A stretch of 18,697 nucleotides of DNA, taken from an uncultured Moraxellaceae bacterium. Its GTDB lineage: Bacteria > Pseudomonadota > Gammaproteobacteria > Pseudomonadales > Moraxellaceae. Of the stretch, positions 13,468 to 18,697 are shown one piece after another (the first letter of the stretch is position 1; the number at the start of each line of letters is the position of its first letter). The DNA is taken from contig CALEYY010000144.1 of NCBI GenBank assembly GCA_937928295.1, positions 1-18,697 on the forward strand. The letters are read 5' to 3'. Position numbers and translations under genes: made by a program. The notes under the pieces were generated by a model. That model saw only the letters and a list, made by a program, of their open reading frames with translations. It was not told where the DNA came from and searched no databases.

Positions 13468-14749
13468 TGCGGGACGCCTTCAACAATTTTTGCAGATCAT
13501 CGAGCAGCAGTTGTGCGCGCAGCAGCGACTCGGCATGAGTAACTGGCGGCTGATAGCGCAACATGACCCAGCCCAACGGATCCATGATCAACCAGGGCGA
13601 TGCCCCAGCACCCAACAAGCCCATCGCAGCAACTTGGCGCTGCGTCAGTGCCATGACTTTGATATCCGCAGACAGCGGCGGTAGCGGCACGACCGCACTG
13701 CCCTCCGTTCGCACCAGCAACAGACCGACGCGGCCGCGCTCACGACCCAGAGTTGTCTGCAAGCGCGGCAATGTCTGCAAGGTCTGAACGCAGCTGGCAT
13801 CGCAATTCGCGGGCAACACATAGCTCAGCCACCAGCGGCCTTTCAGATCGCTCTGCTGATCCACCGCGAACTGCGCTCGCAGCTCAACCGGCGGCGACAA
13901 AAGGTCGCCCTTATTGGTTGCGCCACCGCCGACCCAGTGACGATCATAGGCCAGTTGCCCCACCACGAACGGTAAGGTGAAACTGAGCACCAGTGCCAGC
14001 ACGACCCAGTGCGCCGAGCCCTTCTGCTGCTGTCGCGAACGGCTCACGCGAGCACTCAATCGCCACCAGCACAAACACCAAGTCACCGCCAGCGCCAGCC
14101 ACTGAAAAGCATAGGCACGATGCCTTTCCGGGCCCATCTGCTGGCTGGCATTGGGCTGCCAATCGCGGTGATAACCAAAGCCGGCTTGCGGACTGAGGCG
14201 CACAACCCAAGGCAGCAAGCGCACATGGCAACGCTGCTCCCACTCTTGCAGGTCGATGCGTCCAGCCCGCCACACGCCATTCAAACGCTCACTACCGCCC
14301 GCCGTGAAAAAACGGGCCGGCTTTTGCAAATCACCCATGACGATCTCGTGCTCGTTTAACGCCTGCGGCACGGCCGGGCCATGCTGACGATCACTGGGCA
14401 ACCAGCCCAGATTCACCAGCACGGCCTGCCCGCCCGCATCCAGTCGAAATAATTGATGCAACTGATAACCGGTCTGACCCAATGCCGGCTGATTATCCAG
14501 CGCCACGCGACACGCAGGATCAAAGTGACCGACCAGCCTGACCTTCTGCCCAGCCTGCCATTGCAAGACCTGATTGGCATCAGACCAGGCATCCTGCTTG
14601 AGCGAGACACTGGCCTGCTGCTGCAGCCACAGGGTCTTTTCTTGCGCTCGATGCCACTGCCAGACAGACAGCGACATCAGCAATGCCGCGCCCAATACCA
14701 CAAAAGCGCCCCAACCTAGCCTTTCCGTCATCGACAAACCGTTCGTCAT
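13460..14749 (-). CDS. SURF1 fused to a thioredoxin/SCO-like CxxxC domain
   Basis: One uninterrupted frame of 429 residues covers two assembly-factor modules. Residues 1-230 are SURF1: a first membrane helix at about 13-30, SVWQWHRAQEK, GYQLHQLFRL at 95-104, VNLGWLP, and a second helix starting HRAYAFQWLALAVT at 210-223. Residues 245-429 begin with another membrane helix and then a thioredoxin-like fold, with KGDLLSPPVEL, LSYVLPANCDASC (Cys316 and Cys320), a long helix, and SPWLIMDPLGWVMLRY. SURF1 helps place heme a in subunit I; the second module resembles SCO/TlpA-type copper or thiol factors, but the histidine expected of SCO before the late strand is not seen. In Pseudomonas, as I recall, these are two adjacent genes (PA0110, PA0111). 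The start may be 14749 or 14731; neither has a clear ribosome binding site. It overlaps ctaA by eight bases. Confidence 0.82.
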   Translation of the reverse strand: MTNGLSMTERLGWGAFVVLGAALLMSLSVWQWHRAQEKTLWLQQQASVSLKQDAWSDANQVLQWQAGQKVRLVGHFDPACRVALDNQPALGQTGYQLHQLFRLDAGGQAVLVNLGWLPSDRQHGPAVPQALNEHEIVMGDLQKPARFFTAGGSERLNGVWRAGRIDLQEWEQRCHVRLLPWVVRLSPQAGFGYHRDWQPNASQQMGPERHRAYAFQWLALAVTWCLCWWRLSARVSRSRQQQKGSAHWVVLALVLSFTLPFVVGQLAYDRHWVGGGATNKGDLLSPPVELRAQFAVDQQSDLKGRWWLSYVLPANCDASCVQTLQTLPRLQTTLGRERGRVGLLLVRTEGSAVVPLPPLSADIKVMALTQRQVAAMGLLGAGASPWLIMDPLGWVMLRYQPPVTHAESLLRAQLLLDDLQKLLKASRIG

Positions 14750-14756
14750 GTCGGCC

Positions 14757-14802
14757 ACGACAGCCGGCGCCACCGACTTATACTGGACATCCCTGTTGTC
14801 AT
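14757..14802. promoter_or_regulatory. Possible divergent promoter between SURF1 fusion gene and DUF2909 gene
   Basis: On the plus strand ACGACA (14757-14762) and TATACT (14779-14784) are 16 bases apart and would serve the DUF2909 gene. On the minus strand TATAAG (14782-14777) overlaps the same bases and could be the -10 for the SURF1 fusion gene; the nearby ATGACA (14802-14797) is too close to be a standard -35. The two genes are divergent with only 68 bases between starts, so a promoter must lie here or within their ends. Confidence 0.35.
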
Positions 14803-14817
14803 TATCGGAGCCACACT

Positions 14818-15024
14818 TTGGCCATTAAAATTGTCATTCTGCTCGCATTGGGTCTGGTTGTCTGGCAGCTCGCCTCTGCCCTGAAAGCATTGTCACGCGG
14901 TGGCGATGGCGACCCGCAGCGCATGCTGCAGGCCCTGAAAATGCGCGTGATGTGGTCCATCATTATTGTGGCAGCACTGTTTGTGATGGGGGCGCTCGGC
15001 GTCATCGACCCCCACGGCTTATAA
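14818..15024 (+). CDS. Twin-transmembrane small protein, DUF2909
   Basis: The 68-residue protein has two membrane helices (about residues 3-22 and 44-62) joined by a short charged loop with GGDGDPQRMLQALKMRV. This is the pattern of the DUF2909 family, small inner-membrane proteins found next to cytochrome oxidase assembly genes in Pseudomonas-like bacteria; their function is unknown to me. The start is TTG at 14818, supported by GGAG at 14807-14810 with a seven-base spacer, and it gives the normal family length. An upstream ATG would add about 45 residues with no conserved sequence, overlapping the SURF1 gene. It is the only plus-strand gene in the oxidase locus: divergent from SURF1 and convergent with coxC, whose last six bases it overlaps. 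Confidence 0.8.
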   Translation: MAIKIVILLALGLVVWQLASALKALSRGGDGDPQRMLQALKMRVMWSIIIVAALFVMGALGVIDPHGL

Positions 15025-15936
15025 CCAGTACACCACCACGAACAGGAACAGCCAGACCACATCCACAAAGTGCCAATACCAGGCAGCCGCTTCAAACGCG
15101 AAGTGGTTGCCGGGCGTGAGATGCCCCTTCAGGGTACGCAGCGTCATCACGATCAACATGATGGTGCCGATGGTCACATGGAGGCCGTGAAAGCCGGTGA
15201 GCATGAAGAAGGTCGAGCCGTACATGCCGGATTGCAGCGTCAGCCCCATCTCGGTATAGGCATGGTGATATTCGAATGCCTGACAGCAGAGGAAAATCAC
15301 GCCCAGACTGGCCGTCAGCGCCAGAAAGCCCATTTGACGACGACGATCACCGACCAGCAAGGCATGGTGCGCAACCGTCAGCGTAACCGATGATGTGAGC
15401 AGGATGACCGTGTTGAGAAATGGCAGGCCCCACGGGCTCATGGCGTGGGTGACATCGCCACTGGGCATTTTCACCAGCGGCCACAGCGCCTGGAATTGCG
15501 GCCAGAGCAACTCATGCGTCATCACACCTTTGCCCTCACCCGCCAACCAAGGAACACTGAGCACGCGGGAATAGAACAAGGCACCAAAGAAGGCGGCAAA
15601 GAACATAACTTCGGAAAAAATGAACCAGGTCATGCCCTGACGGTACGAGATGTCCATTTGTGCCGAGTTCTTGTTGCCCAGGCTTTCGCGGATGGTGTCG
15701 CGAAACCACAGATACATGAGCAGAAACACGCCACACAGGCCAATCGGCAACAGAAAGTTCAAATGCCCCGAGTTCGCGGCAATGCCGGACAGGCTATGAT
15801 TTTGAATGGTATTGCCCGCCCCAATGACCAGAATGAACATGATCAATGAGCCCATGATGGGCCAGGGACTGCTTTCCGGCACGAAATAACTCACCGGTTT
15901 GTCGGTGCTCTTCAGCGTTTCTTGTGGCGATGACAT
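15019..15936 (-). CDS. coxC: Cytochrome c oxidase subunit III
   Basis: The 305-residue integral membrane protein has seven hydrophobic segments. Subunit III signatures are SYRQGMTWFIFSEVMFF (about 97-113, with the conserved Glu109), the internal GFHGLHVTIG stretch, and the ending AAWYWHFVDVVWLFLF. Subunit III stabilises subunit I and supports proton uptake into the D pathway. The ATG at 15936 is preceded by AAGGAG with a six-base spacer, which rules out the ATG-less upstream extension. It lies 30 bases after cox11. Its last six bases overlap the end of the opposite-strand DUF2909 gene; no terminator is visible between them. Confidence 0.96.
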   Translation of the reverse strand: MSSPQETLKSTDKPVSYFVPESSPWPIMGSLIMFILVIGAGNTIQNHSLSGIAANSGHLNFLLPIGLCGVFLLMYLWFRDTIRESLGNKNSAQMDISYRQGMTWFIFSEVMFFAAFFGALFYSRVLSVPWLAGEGKGVMTHELLWPQFQALWPLVKMPSGDVTHAMSPWGLPFLNTVILLTSSVTLTVAHHALLVGDRRRQMGFLALTASLGVIFLCCQAFEYHHAYTEMGLTLQSGMYGSTFFMLTGFHGLHVTIGTIMLIVMTLRTLKGHLTPGNHFAFEAAAWYWHFVDVVWLFLFVVVYWL

Positions 15937-15966
15937 GCAACACTCCTTAACACGCAAAGAATTGAC

Positions 15967-16503
15967 TTAAATTTTCTGCACGGCATCCGGCTGACGGTAA
16001 AAGCGGTACGCCAGCGTGATGGTCTTGATACTTACAGGCAACGCCGGGTCGATATACAGAACTACCGGCATATCAACGACCTGCCCTGCTTTCAATGTTT
16101 GCTGCTCAAAGCAGAAACACTGCGTCTTTTTCACAAATGCCGTGCTGGCCGCTGGTGAAATGGAGGGGATGGCCCGTCCCGTCACTGCCGTGCCTGCCTG
16201 GTTTTCGACATGAAAACTGAGGTGCTGAATCTGCCCCGGATGCACATCGATCGACTTCAGATTACCGCGAAAAGTCCACGGCAGGCCGGCATCAACCGAG
16301 GTAACAAACTCCAGTGTGACCGTGCGATCCAGCACCTCGGCGGGCTTGGTTGCCGCATTGGCCAGCAACGGCTTGCCATTGAGGCCGGTCAGCTCGCAGA
16401 AGGCCTTATAAATCGGCGGCATGGCAAACACGGCAAAGGCAAACATGCCGACCACACCCACCGCCAGCCAGCTCAGCTGCTTTTTCTGTGGCGATGGGCT
16501 CAT
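15967..16503 (-). CDS. ctaG: Cytochrome c oxidase copper-B assembly factor Cox11/CtaG
   Basis: The 178-residue protein has one N-terminal membrane anchor (about 11-28) and an immunoglobulin-like periplasmic domain. Copper-binding cysteines are visible as Cys36 in FCELTGLNG and Cys129/Cys131 in the CFCF motif. Cox11 delivers copper to the CuB site of subunit I. The order coxA-cox11-coxC, with only 10 and 30 bases between genes, fits an assembly factor made with its client. The ATG at 16503 has a GAG six bases upstream. This is the Cox11-type CtaG and not the unrelated Bacillus CtaG. Confidence 0.95.
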   Translation of the reverse strand: MSPSPQKKQLSWLAVGVVGMFAFAVFAMPPIYKAFCELTGLNGKPLLANAATKPAEVLDRTVTLEFVTSVDAGLPWTFRGNLKSIDVHPGQIQHLSFHVENQAGTAVTGRAIPSISPAASTAFVKKTQCFCFEQQTLKAGQVVDMPVVLYIDPALPVSIKTITLAYRFYRQPDAVQKI

Positions 16504-16513
16504 GGCGTTCTCG

Positions 16514-18130
16514 TTACTTGATCACAGGTGGCTGAGTGAAGCTGTGATACGGCGCCGGGCTCGGCAGCGTCCACTCCAGACCATCCACGGCTTCCCAGGG
16601 ATTCTCAGTAGCCTTGGGCTGGCGCTTGATGGTGAACAGCACCGCCAGGAACAAGAGCTGGCTGGCACCGAACCAGAAACCGCCGATGGAGATCCAGAAG
16701 TTCAGGTCGGCGAACTGCGCAGAGTAGTCAGCATAGCGACGCGGCATGCCGGCAAGACCAACGAAGTGCATCGGGAAGAACAGCAGGTTCACCGACAGCA
16801 GCGAGCTCCAGAAGTGCAGCTTGGCCAGCGTGGTGTTGAACATGTGGCCAGACCATTTCGGCAGCCAGTAGTAGGCGCCAGCGAAAATCGCAAACAGCGA
16901 ACCGGTGACCAGCACATAGTGGAAATGCGCGACCACGAAGTAGGTGTCTTGGTATTGATAGTCAGCCGGCGTGATGGCCAGCATCAAGCCGGAGAAGCCG
17001 CCGATGCTGAACAAGACTACGAAGGCGATGGCAAACAGCATGGGCACTTCAAAGGTCATCGAGCCGCGCCACATGGTGGCGACCCAGTTGAACACCTTCA
17101 CGCCGGTCGGCACCGAGATCAGCATGGTCATGTACATGTAGAACAGCGAGCCGGCCAGCGGCAGGCCGGTGGTGAACATGTGATGCGCCCAGACCACGAA
17201 CGACAGCAGCGCGATCGAGGCCGTGGCATAGACCATGGAGGCATAGCCGAACAGCGGCTTGCGCGCGAACACCGGAATGATGGCCGATACGATCCCGAAC
17301 GACGGCAGGATCATGATGTAGACCTCGGGGTGCCCGAAGAACCAGAAGATGTGCTGGAACATCACCGGGTCACCACCACCGGCGGCATTGAAGAAGCTGG
17401 TGCCGAAGTGACGATCAGTGAGCATCATCGTGACCACCCCCGCCAGCACCGGCATCACCGCGATCAGCAGGAAGGCCGTGATCAGCCAGGTCCAGACGAA
17501 CAGCGGCATCTTCATCAGCGTCATGCCGGGGGCACGCAGATTGAAGATGGTGACGACAACATTGATGGCACCAAGGATGGAGGAAATACCCATCAGGTGG
17601 ACCGAGAAGATGAAGAAGTCAGTGCTGGCCGGACCGTAGGTGGTCGACAGCGGCGCATAGAATGTCCAGCCGAAGTTCGGCGCAGCACCCATGCCCATGA
17701 CCGACATCGCCACCGAGCCAAGCAGGATGGTGAAGGCGAACGGCAGCAGCCAGAACGAGAAGTTGTTCAGGCGCGGCAAAGCCATGTCTGGCGCGCCGAT
17801 CATCATCGGCACCATCCAGTTCGCGAAGCCGGTGAAGGCCGGCATGATGGCACCGAAGACCATGAGCAGGCCATGCACGGTGGTCATCTGGTTGAAGAAG
17901 TCCGGCTGCACCAGCTGCATGCCGGGATACATCAGTTCGGCGCGAATCACCATGGCTGCCGAGCCACCACAGAGCAGCATGATCAACGCAAACACGAGGT
18001 ACATCGTGCCGATGTCCTTGTGGTTGGTGGTGGTGAACATGCGCAGCAGGAACGGCTTCAATGGCGCGTGATGCCCATGATCATCATGGCCATGTGCGGC
18101 CGTGGTGTGTGACATAGCTTCTGCGCTCAT
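16514..18130 (-). CDS. coxA: Cytochrome c oxidase subunit I, A1-type heme-copper oxidase
   Basis: The 538-residue, twelve-helix catalytic subunit reduces O2 and pumps protons. Heme a ligands are His86 and His404. The heme a3 ligand is His402. CuB ligands are His267, His316 and His317, with the cross-link tyrosine Tyr271 in the HPEVY motif. D-pathway residues Asp115 and Asn122/123 (APDMALPRLNN) and Glu269 are present, as is K-pathway Lys345 (VPTGVKVFNWV). Glu269 in HPEVY marks the A1 subfamily. The N-terminus is unusually rich in histidine (HGHDDHGHH, about 13-21). The ATG at 18130 overlaps the coxB stop by four bases and follows CGGAG at eight bases; Met6 is a weaker alternative. Confidence 0.98.
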   Translation of the reverse strand: MSAEAMSHTTAAHGHDDHGHHAPLKPFLLRMFTTTNHKDIGTMYLVFALIMLLCGGSAAMVIRAELMYPGMQLVQPDFFNQMTTVHGLLMVFGAIMPAFTGFANWMVPMMIGAPDMALPRLNNFSFWLLPFAFTILLGSVAMSVMGMGAAPNFGWTFYAPLSTTYGPASTDFFIFSVHLMGISSILGAINVVVTIFNLRAPGMTLMKMPLFVWTWLITAFLLIAVMPVLAGVVTMMLTDRHFGTSFFNAAGGGDPVMFQHIFWFFGHPEVYIMILPSFGIVSAIIPVFARKPLFGYASMVYATASIALLSFVVWAHHMFTTGLPLAGSLFYMYMTMLISVPTGVKVFNWVATMWRGSMTFEVPMLFAIAFVVLFSIGGFSGLMLAITPADYQYQDTYFVVAHFHYVLVTGSLFAIFAGAYYWLPKWSGHMFNTTLAKLHFWSSLLSVNLLFFPMHFVGLAGMPRRYADYSAQFADLNFWISIGGFWFGASQLLFLAVLFTIKRQPKATENPWEAVDGLEWTLPSPAPYHSFTQPPVIK

Positions 18131-18697
18131 TTAGCAAACTCCGAAGGCTGGACGAGATCCCCTGTGGTGTTACCCCAGGCATTGCGTTCATAAGTGGTAA
18201 CAGCCGCCATTTCACGCGCCGTCAAAATCGCTTTCCAGGATGGCATCGCATTCTTGCCTTCCAGGATGATGTGGATGTGGTCTTTCAGGTGAGCCTTGTC
18301 GTTGGCAATCTTGCTGCCTTTGAGCGCCGGGAACATCGGTGGCAAACCTTCACCATTGACCTGATGGCAAGCTGCGCAACGCGCTACATAGACCTGCTCA
18401 CCCTCTTTCACACCAGCAGCAAGGGAAGGAAACTTGTAATCCACAGACGATGCCGCTGCCTTGGCATCCGCCGCAGCGCGTGTCTTGGCGGCTGCCAGCC
18501 AGACCTTGAAGTCGGCTTTCGATTTCGCCTCGACCACGATAGGCATGAACGCATGATCCTTGCCGCAAAGCTCAGCACAACGACCCCGGAACACACCCTC
18601 TTTGCCGACCGGCACATTGGCCCAGACTTCATTCACGAAGCCCGGCACGGCATCGCGCTTGACCGCGACTGCAGGCACCCACCAGGCGTGAATGACA
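18127..18697 (-). CDS. coxB: Cytochrome c oxidase subunit II with fused cytochrome c domain (start beyond right edge)
   Basis: The last 189 residues are visible; the N-terminal membrane anchors lie beyond the right edge. The part in view begins within the first CuA segment (VIHAWWVPA, with the CuA histidine). It continues with the second, GRCAELCGKDHAFM, carrying the two cysteines, glutamate, histidine and methionine ligands. After an Ala/Lys-rich linker comes a class I cytochrome c domain with CAACH heme attachment and a likely axial Met in NAMPSW. This makes the enzyme a caa3-type oxidase in which electrons pass from an attached cytochrome c to CuA. The stop overlaps coxA by four bases. Confidence 0.96.
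   Translation of the reverse strand, partial: VIHAWWVPAVAVKRDAVPGFVNEVWANVPVGKEGVFRGRCAELCGKDHAFMPIVVEAKSKADFKVWLAAAKTRAAADAKAAASSVDYKFPSLAAGVKEGEQVYVARCAACHQVNGEGLPPMFPALKGSKIANDKAHLKDHIHIILEGKNAMPSWKAILTAREMAAVTTYERNAWGNTTGDLVQPSEFAK

Noticed and set aside
16421..18112. A 563-codon plus-strand open frame antisense to coxA
   Set aside because: It is rich in His, Arg, Gln, Asp and Gly with no domain pattern, as expected from the mirror of a conserved membrane protein in GC-rich DNA; coxA on the other strand has all catalytic residues.

Overview
The window looks like a chromosomal stretch of a gammaproteobacterium, most likely Moraxellaceae-like and in any case Pseudomonadales-type. The L21 protein, the N-terminus of Obg, the 'RAIRG-GHR-LR-G' cold shock subfamily, the Csu-type pilus genes and the gene order coxB-coxA-cox11-coxC-DUF2909-SURF1-ctaA-ctaB all resemble that group. 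This placement rests on remembered similarity and not on a search.

Layout, left to right. (1) 1-1209, minus strand: rplU-rpmA with a promoter and a structured leader, then a terminator, then obg/cgtA, which runs off the left edge. (2) 1382-5301, plus strand: a compact four-gene Csu-type chaperone-usher pilus cassette (SCPU subunit, PapD-like chaperone, usher, second SCPU subunit). It sits in the space between rplU and ispB, which are direct divergent neighbours in many gammaproteobacteria. (3) 5376-6529, plus strand: ispB and tRNA-Pro(CGG) with a terminator. (4) 6602-8817, minus strand: a DUF485 gene (yjcH-like) and the acetate symporter actP, overlapping by 4 bases. (5) 8903-11376, minus strand: a cold-shock/RNA-remodelling group consisting of a CspA-family protein, two hairpins, a membrane protein with a C-terminal cold shock domain, and a DEAD-box RNA helicase placed 1 base after it. 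(6) 11533-18697, mostly minus strand: an A1-type caa3 cytochrome c oxidase locus. It holds coxB (partial, with a fused cytochrome c domain), coxA, cox11, coxC, a SURF1 protein fused to a thioredoxin/SCO-like module, heme A synthase and heme O synthase. A small DUF2909 membrane protein is encoded on the opposite strand inside this locus.

How the parts work together. Region 6 encodes structural subunits plus heme and copper assembly factors of one terminal oxidase. Region 4 imports acetate. Region 3 makes the quinone side chain precursor. Region 5 may form a cold-responsive RNA chaperone/helicase module with a membrane-tethered member. Region 2 would build surface fibres, but its usher has no visible signal peptide, so the function of the cassette is open.

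Points most worth a second look: the membrane-anchored cold shock domain coupled to a helicase; the SURF1 fusion with a CxxxC thioredoxin-like domain; the leaderless usher and insertion point of the pilus cassette; the rplU leader with two alternative pairings, one reaching the ribosome binding site; and the charged helical insertion in ActP. I saw no insertion sequence, CRISPR array, phage gene or defence system.
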